Positions 16,909 to 25,856 of a stretch of 64,000 nucleotides of DNA are shown piece by piece. The position numbers were made by a program, and so were the translations under genes. The DNA lies in contig NZ_AP018441.1 in NCBI RefSeq assembly GCF_009937975.1, forward strand, positions 248,001 through 312,000. The letters run 5' to 3'. The notes below the pieces were generated by a model. It worked only from the letters and a program-made list of their open reading frames with translations. It searched no databases and had not been told where the DNA came from. This stretch comes from Undibacterium sp. YM2 (GTDB lineage Bacteria; Pseudomonadota; Gammaproteobacteria; Burkholderiales; Burkholderiaceae_D). The number at the start of each line of letters is the position of its first letter. Position 1 is the stretch's first letter.

Positions 16909-17904
16909 TTATCTCTTGCTATTTGACCAACGTAATTTGGCCCAGGCAGCCTGTTGACTTGCATTCAGGAAAGTCCAGGCAACCAGACGGCTCTCTTTAT
17001 TGCCCTGGCTCATGATAATGGTTTTTTCATCAAGCGCCTTGACCTGCTTCAATGCCGCATGGATTGCAGGCAAATTGGCAGACTTTGATACCAGGGTAGA
17101 AAACCATAAGATTTTTGTGGGTATAGCCGCACTTTCAGTGATCATTTTCTTGATAAACGCCAGTTCCCCGCCTTCGCACCAGAGTTCTGCAGCCTGGCCG
17201 CCAAAGTTCAATACGGGTACCGCCTGCTCTGCCTGGCCGGTTTGCTTCAGGTTTCCCCACTTGCGCTGGCTGCCAGCCCTTGCTTCTTCAGCAGAGGCGT
17301 GAAAAGGCGGGTTGCACAGGCTGACATCAAACCATTCATCATCGCCAACAATGCCATGGAACAGGGATAGGGCATTGGCCTGATGACGTAATTGTATCTG
17401 CTGGCCCAGGCCGGGATTGTGTTCCAGTATGGCCTGGGCATTAGCCAGCGAGGCCGTATTGATGTCGCTGGCACAGAATGACCAGCCATATTCGCTGGCA
17501 CCAAGCAGGGGATAAATGCAACTGGCACCCGTACCAAGATCCAGAGCCAGTACCTGTTTGCCTTTGGGTATGCGCCCCTGATTGCTGCCCGCCAGCAAAT
17601 CAGCCAGATAATGCAGATAGTCTGCCCGGCCCGGCACTGGAGGACAAAGATACTCAGAGGGTATATCCCAGCCACGCACGCCATAACTGCTGTGCAGCAA
17701 GGCCTTGTTGAGCAGTTTGACTGCCAGCGGGTCGGCAAAATTGATGCTGGTTTCGCCAGCCGGGGTGCTGACAAGCAGAGATGCAAGTGCCGGCTCAACC
17801 TTGGTCAGGGCCGCAAAATCATAGCGTCCCTGATGGCGGTTGCGCGCATGCAGTAATGAGCTGCCAGCGCGGTTTCTTGCATCCTTCTTGTTCTTGTTGC
17901 TCAT
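16909..17904 (-). CDS. rlmF: 23S rRNA (adenine(1618)-N(6))-methyltransferase
   Basis: A 331-residue class I SAM methyltransferase matching RlmF, which methylates A1618 of 23S rRNA. It has the family start RNRHQGRYDFAALTKVEPAL, then WDIPSEYLCPPVPGRADYLH, motif I LDLGTGASCIYPLLG, and the N6-adenine catalytic motif NPPFHAS. The closing segment with ELWCEGGELAFIKKMI is also typical. The length agrees with the family. It is monocistronic as far as can be seen. Confidence 0.93.
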   Translation of the reverse strand: MSNKNKKDARNRAGSSLLHARNRHQGRYDFAALTKVEPALASLLVSTPAGETSINFADPLAVKLLNKALLHSSYGVRGWDIPSEYLCPPVPGRADYLHYLADLLAGSNQGRIPKGKQVLALDLGTGASCIYPLLGASEYGWSFCASDINTASLANAQAILEHNPGLGQQIQLRHQANALSLFHGIVGDDEWFDVSLCNPPFHASAEEARAGSQRKWGNLKQTGQAEQAVPVLNFGGQAAELWCEGGELAFIKKMITESAAIPTKILWFSTLVSKSANLPAIHAALKQVKALDEKTIIMSQGNKESRLVAWTFLNASQQAAWAKLRWSNSKR

Positions 17905-18164
17905 CTGGCCTGATCCATCATCTTTGATGCCTGCTCATCTGCAGGCGAATCCCGCATTGTCCCACGAAGGCCCGTGGCTTGCTGAGCAGAAAAATCCAGA
18001 CTGCAGGCGGTTTTCGGCAATGCTGCTGATATTTTGCTCATGCTTTGTTCATACTTTAGTAGGGGCTTGTTTTCCTGACAAAGGATGTAAAATTCAGTAA
18101 GTGTTTTATTCGTTTTGAAACACCGTTGCTAAAATTTGGCGGCTCTAATTGAAAGGTATAAGAA

Positions 18165-18740
18165 ATGAAAAAAATCGCTATCGCTGGCAGTATTGCTACT
18201 GCTGCCATCCTGTCAGCCTGCTCGACTGCGCCTGTTAAACACACAGCTGACCCAGTTGCACCTGCTGCCCAGGTCGTTAGCGTGCCAGCCAACCTCAAAG
18301 CACCTGCAGGTGAAGTACTGGCCTTCCAGATGGCAGCTACCGGCGTGCAGATTTATGATTGCCGCGCCAATAAATCCGGACCTAAAAAGTTTGAATGGGT
18401 ATTCCGCGCACCAGAAGCTGAGCTATATGCCAGCCATGACCCTAGCAGCCCCAAACTGGGCAAACACTATGAAGGCCCGACCTGGGAAGCTGCTGATGGT
18501 AGCCGGGTCATCGCTGAAGTAGTCGCCAAGAGCGACAGCGTCGATACCAATGCCATTCCCTGGCTGTTGCTGAAAGCCAAGTCAAGTTCGGCGAATGGCA
18601 CCTTTTCCAAAGTGACCAGCATACAGCGCGTGGTCACTGTTGGTGGCAAGGCACCTTTGACGGGTTGCTCGGATTTCCAGATAGGTGCAGAAACACGCAC
18701 ACCTTATAAAGCCACCTATTATTTCTTCAAGGCAAATTAA
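18165..18740 (+). CDS. DUF3455 lipoprotein
   Basis: A 191-residue protein with a lipoprotein signal (KKIAIAGSIATAAILSAC, lipobox LSAC). The DUF3455 core includes GVQIYDCRAN, FEWVFRAPEAELY and WEAADGSRVIAEVV, ending in YKATYYFFKAN. Members are small exported proteins of unknown function, often near ECF sigma factors in proteobacteria and fungi, but no such neighbour is adjacent here. The start ATG follows AAAGGTATAAGAA, a weak ribosome-binding site. Confidence 0.85.
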   Translation: MKKIAIAGSIATAAILSACSTAPVKHTADPVAPAAQVVSVPANLKAPAGEVLAFQMAATGVQIYDCRANKSGPKKFEWVFRAPEAELYASHDPSSPKLGKHYEGPTWEAADGSRVIAEVVAKSDSVDTNAIPWLLLKAKSSSANGTFSKVTSIQRVVTVGGKAPLTGCSDFQIGAETRTPYKATYYFFKAN

Positions 18741-18832
18741 TTGCCACTTTGTTGTTTCTAATTGCTTCAGAGTAAGCAATTGATTTCCATATGGGTTCAT
18801 AATAGGCGTCCCCATCATGAACCCCTATTGCG

Positions 18833-19291
18833 ATGATACTGGACGGTTTTGATCTTGCCATTTTGCGCTATCTGCAAAAGAACAGCCGCCATTCAGCCGA
18901 GCTGATAGGGGCAGACATCGGCCTGTCTGCCACTGCCGTGCAGCGCCGCATACGCAAGCTCAGGGATGAAGGCGTCATTCGTGCAGAGGTGGCGATAGTC
19001 AGCCCCCAGGCGGTTGGCTACCCTCTGACTGTGATGGTTGAAGTTGCTTTCAAAAAAGGCCTGGGCGATGTCATCGACAGCTTCAAGCAAGACATGCAGG
19101 CCCTGACTGAAGTACAGCAATGCTTTTACCTCGCGGGTGATTTTGACTTCATGCTCATTGTGCAAACCACGGACATGGCAGCCTATGAACGTTTCACCCG
19201 TGCCGTGCTGTTCGTCAATGAGAATGTACTCAAATTCCGCACCACTGTGGTCATGGACATCGTCAAGCAAAGTTACTGCCTGCCGATTTAA
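18833..19291 (+). CDS. Lrp/AsnC family transcriptional regulator
   Basis: A 152-residue regulator with an N-terminal helix-turn-helix ([20 protein letters not shown], then [14 protein letters not shown]) and a C-terminal RAM ligand/oligomerisation domain ([18 protein letters not shown]). Such proteins sense amino acids and often control amino-acid transport or breakdown. No adjacent divergent target is obvious, and the gene converges with the CMD gene, overlapping its end by four bases. The effector is unknown. Confidence 0.88.
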   Translation: MILDGFDLAILRYLQKNSRHSAELIGADIGLSATAVQRRIRKLRDEGVIRAEVAIVSPQAVGYPLTVMVEVAFKKGLGDVIDSFKQDMQALTEVQQCFYLAGDFDFMLIVQTTDMAAYERFTRAVLFVNENVLKFRTTVVMDIVKQSYCLPI

Positions 19292-19692
19292 GCTTCAGCA
19301 TCCAGCGCAGCAAATACTTCTTTCGCTGCAAACAAGCCATTCAGCGCCGCGGGAAAACCGGCATATACCGCCATCTGCATGATTACTTCTGTCACTTCTT
19401 CGCGTGTACAAGCTACATTCAGGGCAGCCTGTATATGCACCTTGAGCTGGGGTGTGGCATTCCCAAGCGCCGTCAGTGCTGCAAGCACGGCGATTTCGCG
19501 TGACTTCAAATCCAGTTGCGGGCGTGAGTAAATATCCCCGAAAGGGAATTCAATCAGGTAGCGTGCAAAATCGGGCGCAATATCAGCCAGCGCGGCGATG
19601 ACTTTTTCTCCTGCTTCGCCATCGATTTCCCTGAGCTTTTCCCAACCGCGCTGATAACGTTCATTGATGGATGCATTGCTGTTTTGATGCAT
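19288..19692 (-). CDS. Carboxymuconolactone decarboxylase-family protein
   Basis: A 134-residue all-helical CMD/AhpD-fold protein ([20 protein letters not shown], then [18 protein letters not shown]). The peroxidase CxxC motif of AhpD is not present; the wording resembles gamma-carboxymuconolactone decarboxylase-like stand-alone proteins of uncertain substrate. It starts 2 bp after the MerR gene stop, so the MerR protein very probably regulates it from the shared promoter. A role in aldehyde or lactone detoxification would be only a guess. Confidence 0.8.
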   Translation of the reverse strand: MHQNSNASINERYQRGWEKLREIDGEAGEKVIAALADIAPDFARYLIEFPFGDIYSRPQLDLKSREIAVLAALTALGNATPQLKVHIQAALNVACTREEVTEVIMQMAVYAGFPAALNGLFAAKEVFAALDAEA

Positions 19693-19694
19693 GA

Positions 19695-20093
19695 TCAGAC
19701 TTTCTTTTTCCGGCCAGCCTTATCAACTATCATTGTTTGATAAATCCGGATTTTGTCATCCAGGGCGCTGGCATTGGCTGCAAGCTCAGACATGGTGATG
19801 GCCAGGCGCTGACGATGGAGCTCAAGCATCGTCAACCGCTGTTGCAGACTCATTTCTCCTGCTGCCCTGAGCTGCGCATACTCACGTATGTCCGCCAATG
19901 GCATGCCGGTTTGCTTCAGGCGCAGCACAAACTCCAGCCACAGGACGTCCTGGCTGTTGTAGCGTCTGTGGCCGTTGTCTGCCCGTTTGGCTGCCTGCAA
20001 GACCCCGGCTTTTTCATAGAAACGCAGGGTATGTGCAGACAAGCCGGTCAGGGCAGCCAGCTCGCCTATGGAAATGAATAATTTTCTGGTCAC
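19695..20093 (-). CDS. MerR-family transcriptional activator
   Basis: A 132-residue MerR regulator: helix-turn-helix [20 protein letters not shown], wing [17 protein letters not shown], and a C-terminal dimerisation coiled coil. It contains no cysteine, so it is unlikely to be a thiol metal or redox sensor of the MerR/SoxR kind and resembles the small-molecule or aldehyde-responsive branch. The only plausible start is a GTG at 20093. A textbook MerR promoter lies directly upstream (20100-20130), with its predicted transcription start at or next to this GTG and no ribosome-binding site between. The CMD gene follows after 2 bp. Confidence 0.88.
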   Translation of the reverse strand: MTRKLFISIGELAALTGLSAHTLRFYEKAGVLQAAKRADNGHRRYNSQDVLWLEFVLRLKQTGMPLADIREYAQLRAAGEMSLQQRLTMLELHRQRLAITMSELAANASALDDKIRIYQTMIVDKAGRKKKV

Positions 20094-20099
20094 GGTATG

Positions 20100-20130
20100 A
20101 TCTTAGAACTTAGAGTGGACTCTAAGTCAA
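20100..20130 (-). promoter_or_regulatory. MerR-type promoter with operator palindrome in a 19-bp spacer
   Basis: On the minus strand TTGACT (20130-20125) and TAAGAT (20105-20100) are 19 bp apart. The overlong spacer contains most of a perfect 20-bp palindrome at 20108-20127 (arms ACTTAGAGT and ACTCTAAGT). MerR proteins untwist such spacers to activate. The -10 element ends only 6 bp before the regulator GTG. Confidence 0.85.
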
Positions 20131-20209
20131 GCATACCGCAATTACAGTGTTTCAGGCCATGTGTTCAGTACATGCATGCAGACCATGCAGGCAGAAGTGC
20201 ACGCCTGTT

Positions 20210-21604
20210 TCACAAGTCGAAAGGATCGCGGCAAAGTGACTGCAAATGCAGGCTGCTGTCATGAAAAATCCTGTGATGATCGCGGCAGACCGTGATGCAC
20301 AGATATTCTTCATCCAGGGTTTTGAGGGCTTGTGCATAAGCGGCTGAACGGGCATCTGCATCAGCGATATGCCGGTATTCCGCCACCGTGGCATAAAAGC
20401 GTGCGTATGCTGCCTGTGCTTGCTCCTGCGGTGCCTGTTTTTGATAGACACCAACATATTCGTCGGCATCATCAAAGTCCTGTATCCAGCCTCGGGCAAC
20501 GATATCAAATTCGCCGCGTGCAACATAGTCATAAACCTGTTCGGCATTTTTGGTCCGTATCAGTTCGCAATGTATGCCACAGGCTCGCAAAACGCTGATG
20601 GAAGCGTCGAGTGCGATGGTCAGCGGCCCGCGTCCTGCCGCATACAGTATGCGCACTGCGGTGGTGGCAAAATGCCCGGCCCAGCGCTGGCGGAATTCTT
20701 CCAGCGTGAGCTTGCTGGCTGGCGCCTTGGGTACGGCCAGCACATCTGCGGGAATAAAATCTGTGTGATACAGCGCCCCCAGTTTTTCCTGCGCCTCTTT
20801 TTGTACCAGAGCATGAAAATCCTTGCGCATGGTCAGTTCATTGAAGATGCCTGCTGCATTCAGGATTAACATACCTGACCAACGGTCACGCAGCCTGGTT
20901 GTATGCATGTTTTGCATCACATCCAGGCGCAACTGATGCTTGCGTTCCAGCAAGGCAGCATTCGCCCTGCCATCTTGCATGGCAAGACAGACGTCATCAA
21001 ACTTGTCATACAGTTGTATGTTGATTTTTTCTGGCAGCTTGCGCTGACCTGAGTAAACTGGATTGTGTGCCAGTTGTATTTCATAGTCACTGGCAGAGCA
21101 CACCCGCATGGGGCCAGAGCACATCATGAGATTGTCCTGGGTTTGCACACAAATCCCCATCGCCGGATGAGCAATGATTTCCAGCAAAGGGCAATACGGC
21201 TGCCTTAATTGTATAAAGACACGGCCCTGTACGTCATCGGCATACAGACCAGCCGGAATTTCACCCTTGCTGCATTCTGACGCGCCGACGATCAGTCCGC
21301 GTAATAGTCCGGCAAAGATGGATGTGGAACAAGGCCAGATGTGGCGCGCAAAGCTGTGTACCACATGTGAGGCCAGCAGCGGGCTGCCATCGTCGAAGAA
21401 GGCAGGGCCAATATTAAATGACCATTTGCTGTAGTCGGCAGAATGCGTCCAGCTACTGGCCAGTTCAGCGACAGGTTGATCGCCAGAGCGGTTGATGCGT
21501 AACAGGGTCTGATAGAGCAGTGAACTCAAGGAATGGCATACGGCATCCGTCCTGAGCGGGTCGATGTGGAAGAGTTTTTTTAAGCTGGCGATATGCAGAG
21601 TCAT
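20210..21604 (-). CDS. Family 5 (peptide/nickel type) extracellular solute-binding-like protein without signal peptide
   Basis: A 464-residue protein with the SBP_bac_5 fold pattern: HIDPLRTDAVCHSLSSLLYQ at the very start, then LASSWTHSADYSKWSFNIGP and FDDGSPLLASHVVHSFARHI. The mature-domain sequence begins within about 10 residues of the start, so no export signal is visible. Upstream in-frame sequence does not supply one. It contains many cysteines for a periplasmic protein. No ABC permease genes are nearby. It resembles the C-terminal ligand domain of SgrR-like regulators but lacks the DNA-binding part. It could be a cytoplasmic sensor or a remnant. Confidence 0.65.
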   Translation of the reverse strand: MTLHIASLKKLFHIDPLRTDAVCHSLSSLLYQTLLRINRSGDQPVAELASSWTHSADYSKWSFNIGPAFFDDGSPLLASHVVHSFARHIWPCSTSIFAGLLRGLIVGASECSKGEIPAGLYADDVQGRVFIQLRQPYCPLLEIIAHPAMGICVQTQDNLMMCSGPMRVCSASDYEIQLAHNPVYSGQRKLPEKINIQLYDKFDDVCLAMQDGRANAALLERKHQLRLDVMQNMHTTRLRDRWSGMLILNAAGIFNELTMRKDFHALVQKEAQEKLGALYHTDFIPADVLAVPKAPASKLTLEEFRQRWAGHFATTAVRILYAAGRGPLTIALDASISVLRACGIHCELIRTKNAEQVYDYVARGEFDIVARGWIQDFDDADEYVGVYQKQAPQEQAQAAYARFYATVAEYRHIADADARSAAYAQALKTLDEEYLCITVCRDHHRIFHDSSLHLQSLCRDPFDL

Positions 21605-21707
21605 GTTTTAACGAAGGAAGCAGTCAAAACATTATTCTCGCTTTTCCATCATGCGGGCAAGCGGCTTTTTGCGCTGCATAAACGCCGCCTGGCCCCGTTT
21701 TTTTGTA

Positions 21708-22418
21708 CTAAGAAGGCAATTCGAAGCGATAACCTACGCCATACACAGAATGCAGGCATTCATTGCCTGGCAGTTTTCCTTGTATCTTTTTGCGTATGTT
21801 CTTGATGTGAGTATCCACCGTCCTGTCATTGATGTCGCGCTGGTCTTCATGGGCAAAGTCCAGCAATTGCTGGCGTGAAAACACCCGTTCAGGATGGCTG
21901 ATGAATTCGGCCAGCAAGCGATATTCTACCGGCGTCAGGTTCAGAGGTTGGGCATCAACCAGTATGCGCAGTTGCTCTTTATCGATAACAAAACGTGATT
22001 GTTCAGGGGCTGGCTGCACAATCGGACCAGTCAGACCAGTCTGACCAGCCATACTGCGGCGCAAATGCACCTTCACACGTGCGACGACTTCACGTGGGCT
22101 GAAGGGCTTGCACACATAGTCGTCGGCCCCGGTTTCCAGTCCCAGCAAACGATCTACCTCTTCCACCCTGGCAGTCAGCATGATGATGGGCACCTCGCTG
22201 AATTTGCGTACTTCATTGCAGATACTGATGCCATCCAGTTCTGGCAGCATCAGGTCCAGCAAGATCAGGTCGGGTGCGGACAGGCGCAGTTGTTCCAGTG
22301 CCAGCCTGCCATTCGCTTCATGGCTGACCTGGTAGCCTGCCGCCAGCAGATAGTCCTTCAGCAGGGCCGCGATTTTCAAGTCATCTTCAACAATGAAGAT
22401 GTGGGCGCTATTGTCCAT
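21708..22418 (-). CDS. OmpR-family response regulator
   Basis: A 236-residue two-domain regulator. The receiver domain has acidic residues in VEDD (11-13), the phospho-acceptor Asp55 in LILLDLML and a conserved Lys in CKPFSPREVVARV. A C-terminal winged helix follows (LTPVEYRLLAEFISHPERVF, then DRTVDTHIKNIRKKI). It is closest in wording to BaeR-like regulators. It lies 8 bp downstream of the sensor kinase gene on the same strand. Confidence 0.92.
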   Translation of the reverse strand: MDNSAHIFIVEDDLKIAALLKDYLLAAGYQVSHEANGRLALEQLRLSAPDLILLDLMLPELDGISICNEVRKFSEVPIIMLTARVEEVDRLLGLETGADDYVCKPFSPREVVARVKVHLRRSMAGQTGLTGPIVQPAPEQSRFVIDKEQLRILVDAQPLNLTPVEYRLLAEFISHPERVFSRQQLLDFAHEDQRDINDRTVDTHIKNIRKKIQGKLPGNECLHSVYGVGYRFELPS

Positions 22419-22426
22419 GTGATGAT

Positions 22427-23935
22427 TTATGGTGTCTTGATAAAAGGCAATTGCATGAGAATTTTCACGCCACCCAATTGTGAGGCAGATGCACTGATAC
22501 GTCCACCATGGGCTTCAACAATGACCTTGCAGATCGCCAGGCCCAGGCCGCTGCCACCACTGGCGCGGTTGCGTGCACTGTCGGCCCGGTACAGACGGTC
22601 AAACAACAGCGCGTGGCTGGCATCCGGCACGCCAGGCGCACTGTCTTCGATACTGAGTTCAAGCAAGGCAGCATTGCGTGTCAAGGTACACAGGATAACC
22701 CCGCCGCTATCGGTATAGCGTATGCTGTTTTCCAGCAAATTACTGAGTACCTGGGTCAGGCGACCGCCATCGGCATTGATCCATGCTGGCATTTCGCCCA
22801 ACTGGCTGTCAAGGTGCAGGCCGGCCTGCTGTATGCGCAGGCCAAAGCGTTGCAACAGGTCTGCCAGCATGGGGCGCAGGTCCATGGGCTGGAACTGGTA
22901 GTGCAGTTCACCGGCATCGGCCAGGGTCAGTTGACGCAAATCATCAACGAGCTTGTTGATGTGGCGAACTTCTGCATGCAGGGACTCCAGCGCTGCTGGC
23001 GTGATGTGCCGTACGCCGTCCATCAGGGCTTCTACTTCACCCTGTATGACAGTCAGCGGGGTACGCAATTCATGCGAGATATCAGCCAGCATCTTGCTTC
23101 TCTGCGCTTCGTTTCTCTCCAGGTTTTGTGCCATGCTGTTGATGTCACGGGCGAGATCACCTAGTTCATCCTGGCTGATCATTTCTGCCCTGGCATCAAG
23201 CTGCCCCTTGGAGATTTTTGCCGTCACCTGATGCAGGGATTTCAAAGGGCGCAATAAATGCCTGGCCAGCCAAAGGGAAAATGCCAGCGACACCAGTATC
23301 AATGTCAATGCCAGCCATAAGGTATGACGTATTTGCACGCTGACAAAATCCATTGCGCTGGCGTTCGAGATTTGTCGCAGAGGGGCCAGCCGGAGCGTGC
23401 CTATACGCTCATTGCCCAGCATGATGGGTACGATACTGCCACCGGGCGCATCGCCGGGGCCTATCAGGGCGATGCCATTCTTGTCTATCAGGGACAGTCT
23501 TTGTCCAAAGCCCATCGGGTCTATCGGTGGCCTCTGCTCAGGCGGTGCATCGCGTGGCGGTCTGTCCTGTCCTCTGGGAGGCGGGGGCGGTGGTCGCCTG
23601 TCATTTGGATCGTCGGCAACGTCTTCACGCGGCCTTCTTCTGGGTGGTGGCGGTGGGTCGTCTTCATTCTCGGAACGTGGCCTGTTGCGTATCTGGTCGA
23701 GCAAATCACGCATGGGGCGGCGGTTGGCCTGGAAACGGTCAAAATTACCATACTGGCGATAGTCTTCTGCCAGCAGATTGCTGAGTCTGGCCAGGTCCTG
23801 CTTTTCCAGGTCGCTGAGGTAGGCGATGAAACCACTTTTGAGGTTTTGACTGGTGACCCAGGCCAGCGTGCCTATGCTGATAATCACAATTGCCGTAATG
23901 GCCAGAGCGAGCTTGCGAGCGATGGTCAGACGCAT
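22427..23935 (-). CDS. Sensor histidine kinase with Pro/Arg-rich periplasmic loop
   Basis: A 502-residue inner-membrane kinase: first membrane helix at 8-30, periplasmic domain to about 203, second helix at 205-228, HAMP, then His288 in DISHELRTP, the N box in NLLENSIRYTDSGG and the G box in GGSGLGLAICK. The periplasmic part carries an unusual low-complexity insert at about 94-138 with runs of five and six prolines mixed with Arg and Asp. BaeS-like kinases are related. It is co-transcribed with the response regulator 8 bp downstream and is divergent from the di-haem lipoprotein gene, a likely target. Confidence 0.9.
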   Translation of the reverse strand: MRLTIARKLALAITAIVIISIGTLAWVTSQNLKSGFIAYLSDLEKQDLARLSNLLAEDYRQYGNFDRFQANRRPMRDLLDQIRNRPRSENEDDPPPPPRRRPREDVADDPNDRRPPPPPPRGQDRPPRDAPPEQRPPIDPMGFGQRLSLIDKNGIALIGPGDAPGGSIVPIMLGNERIGTLRLAPLRQISNASAMDFVSVQIRHTLWLALTLILVSLAFSLWLARHLLRPLKSLHQVTAKISKGQLDARAEMISQDELGDLARDINSMAQNLERNEAQRSKMLADISHELRTPLTVIQGEVEALMDGVRHITPAALESLHAEVRHINKLVDDLRQLTLADAGELHYQFQPMDLRPMLADLLQRFGLRIQQAGLHLDSQLGEMPAWINADGGRLTQVLSNLLENSIRYTDSGGVILCTLTRNAALLELSIEDSAPGVPDASHALLFDRLYRADSARNRASGGSGLGLAICKVIVEAHGGRISASASQLGGVKILMQLPFIKTP

Positions 23936-24080
23936 ACTTCAGGGCTCCCGGATCATATTGAATAGTATTGATTTGCCATGGTGCCAGCCAATTATGGAGG
24001 AATCATGAAGTAAAGACGATACGCAACAAAAAAATATTTTTATAAAAACTATACAGATGGAATTTCAAAAAAACTGTTTT

Positions 24081-24098
24081 CTTCATTTTTTCTTCACA
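24081..24098 (+). promoter_or_regulatory. Candidate response-regulator direct repeat
   Basis: CTTCATT at 24081-24087 and CTTCACA at 24092-24098 are spaced 11 bp start to start, the geometry bound by OmpR/PhoB-type dimers. The pair lies 93 bp upstream of the di-haem lipoprotein ATG and between it and the divergent two-component genes. Assignment to that system is inferred. Confidence 0.4.
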
Positions 24099-24190
24099 TT
24101 CAGAAATCATCCTGTACCCAGTCTCAGAACTTAGCGCAGAGAATGCCGGGCTTCTTGAGTAGAAAAATCGAAACTTCAAGGGGGCTAGAA

Positions 24191-25783
24191 ATGAAATCAC
24201 AAAGAATATCGAATTTGCATGTTATGGCTGGCGCGCGGGCAAGAGTACAGATAGGCAGTGCCATGCTTGTGCTGGCAAGCCTGGCTGCCTGCGGTGGCGA
24301 TGCAAGTACGGCGGGATCAACGAATAATGTTAATAGCGCGCAAGCAGCACCGCCGGTAGGCACGGCTGTACTCCTTGCTCCGGTACCTGCCCCTGCAGAC
24401 CCGCCTTCACTCGTGCCTATTGCAAACGGCGAGGGAGCGGCTCTGACAGTTACAACGACGGGTAGCATAGACAGGAATAATCCCTTCTTTAAAGCCTTTG
24501 GCAATGGCCGCAGTTGTGCCAGCTGCCATCAGGAAAGCCAGGGCTGGAGCATACGCCCTGACGACTTGCAACTGAGATTTACTGCCAGCAATGGCAATGA
24601 CCCGGTGTTTGCCCTCATCGATGGAGCAAACTCGCCGACTGCCAAAGTGACTACGCTAGATCAAAAACGTCTGGCATATAACATGTTGTTGTCCAAGGGG
24701 CTCATCAGAGTAGGTTTGCCAATACCCGCTGATGCTGAATTTATACTGGATAAAGTGGATGACCCTTATGCTTACGCCAGCGCCAAAGAGCTGTCGCTGT
24801 TCCGCCGTCCCATGCCAACGACGAACCTCAAATTTTTGAGTACAGTTATGTGGGATGGTCGTGAAACGTTCAGCGATGCCAGGTCCAGTCTGTGCATACG
24901 CAATACCCGGCCGCTACAATGTTTTTCGGCCACCGATTTCGATTTGCTGCACCAGTCAAATAGCGCAGTCACTGGGCATGCGCAGGCAGCGCAGGGCTTG
25001 ACTGCAGCAGAGCAGCGCAGCATCGTTGATTTTGAAAAAACTTTATTCACAGCACAGATCAGCAGTCTGGCAGCAGGTAATCTGACAGACCTTGGCGCCA
25101 AAGGTGGCCCTGCAGAGCTGGCAAAAAATAATTTTTATTTCGGTATCAATGACCTCGATGGCGGTGACTATATAACGGGAGCGCCATTCGACCGCAATGT
25201 CATGAACATGTTTGCCGCATGGCGTGGGCTGGACAGGCCAGCGCCACCAAACCCGCCAGTTCAAGGAAGGCCACCGCAACCACCACAGCCACCATCGGCA
25301 ATCAATATTGCCAGGGCATCGATAGCCAGAGGCGAGCAGATATTCAATAACAAGCCTTTCAATATCACACGCGTCGCTGGCTTCAATGATGAATTGCGTG
25401 TTGGCTTGCAGCGCGCAACCTGCGCCAGTTGCCATAGCGTAGGCAATGTGGGGTCACATTCTGTGCCGCGCCTGTTCAACACCGGCGTATCAGATGCCAG
25501 CCTGCGCACACCTGATATGCCCTTATATACGCTGAGGAATAAACTGACTGGTGAGCTGGTGCAAACCACGGACCCCGGCAGCGCCATGAACACAGGAAAA
25601 TGGAAAGATATAGGCCGCTTCAAGGTACCCAGCCTGCGCGCCATAGAAGCGCGTTCACCTTACTTCCATAATGGTGGCATGGTGGAGATTACGGATGTCG
25701 TAAAATTCTATGACAAGCGTTTCAATATAGGATTTACGCCGCAGGAGATTATTGATCTGGCGGAGTTTTTGAAAGTATTGTAA
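24191..25783 (+). CDS. Di-haem cytochrome c peroxidase/MauG-like lipoprotein
   Basis: A 530-residue exported protein with a lipoprotein signal ending in LASLAAC and two c-haem sites, CASCH, in the N-terminal (SCASCHQES) and C-terminal (TCASCHSVG) halves. The closing pattern FKVPSLRAIEARSPYFHNGG, followed by ITDVVKFY, is the hallmark of the CCP/MauG superfamily. A proline-rich linker (NPPVQGRPPQPPQPPSA) separates the halves. I chose the ATG at 24191 over one 48 bases upstream because AAGGGGG precedes it. It might reduce peroxide or oxidise a protein or small substrate at the periplasmic face. The specific reaction is unknown. Confidence 0.82.
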   Translation: MKSQRISNLHVMAGARARVQIGSAMLVLASLAACGGDASTAGSTNNVNSAQAAPPVGTAVLLAPVPAPADPPSLVPIANGEGAALTVTTTGSIDRNNPFFKAFGNGRSCASCHQESQGWSIRPDDLQLRFTASNGNDPVFALIDGANSPTAKVTTLDQKRLAYNMLLSKGLIRVGLPIPADAEFILDKVDDPYAYASAKELSLFRRPMPTTNLKFLSTVMWDGRETFSDARSSLCIRNTRPLQCFSATDFDLLHQSNSAVTGHAQAAQGLTAAEQRSIVDFEKTLFTAQISSLAAGNLTDLGAKGGPAELAKNNFYFGINDLDGGDYITGAPFDRNVMNMFAAWRGLDRPAPPNPPVQGRPPQPPQPPSAINIARASIARGEQIFNNKPFNITRVAGFNDELRVGLQRATCASCHSVGNVGSHSVPRLFNTGVSDASLRTPDMPLYTLRNKLTGELVQTTDPGSAMNTGKWKDIGRFKVPSLRAIEARSPYFHNGGMVEITDVVKFYDKRFNIGFTPQEIIDLAEFLKVL

Positions 25784-25802
25784 AACTGGTTTGGATTAAG
25801 TG

Positions 25803-25832
25803 AAAAGAGCAGGCTCTAAGGCCTGCTCTTTT
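25803..25832. terminator. Bidirectional intrinsic terminator
   Basis: A perfect 12-bp stem, AAAAGAGCAGGC with its complement around a 6-nt loop, with A and T ends. It sits between the convergent di-haem lipoprotein and thymidine kinase genes. Confidence 0.85.
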
Positions 25833-25856
25833 GTTTCAGGGGACTGCGTATTATTG

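Noticed and set aside
23327..23965. Open frames opposite the sensor kinase, including a Gly-rich one
   Set aside because: They are shadows of the proline-rich segment and lie antisense to a well-supported kinase.
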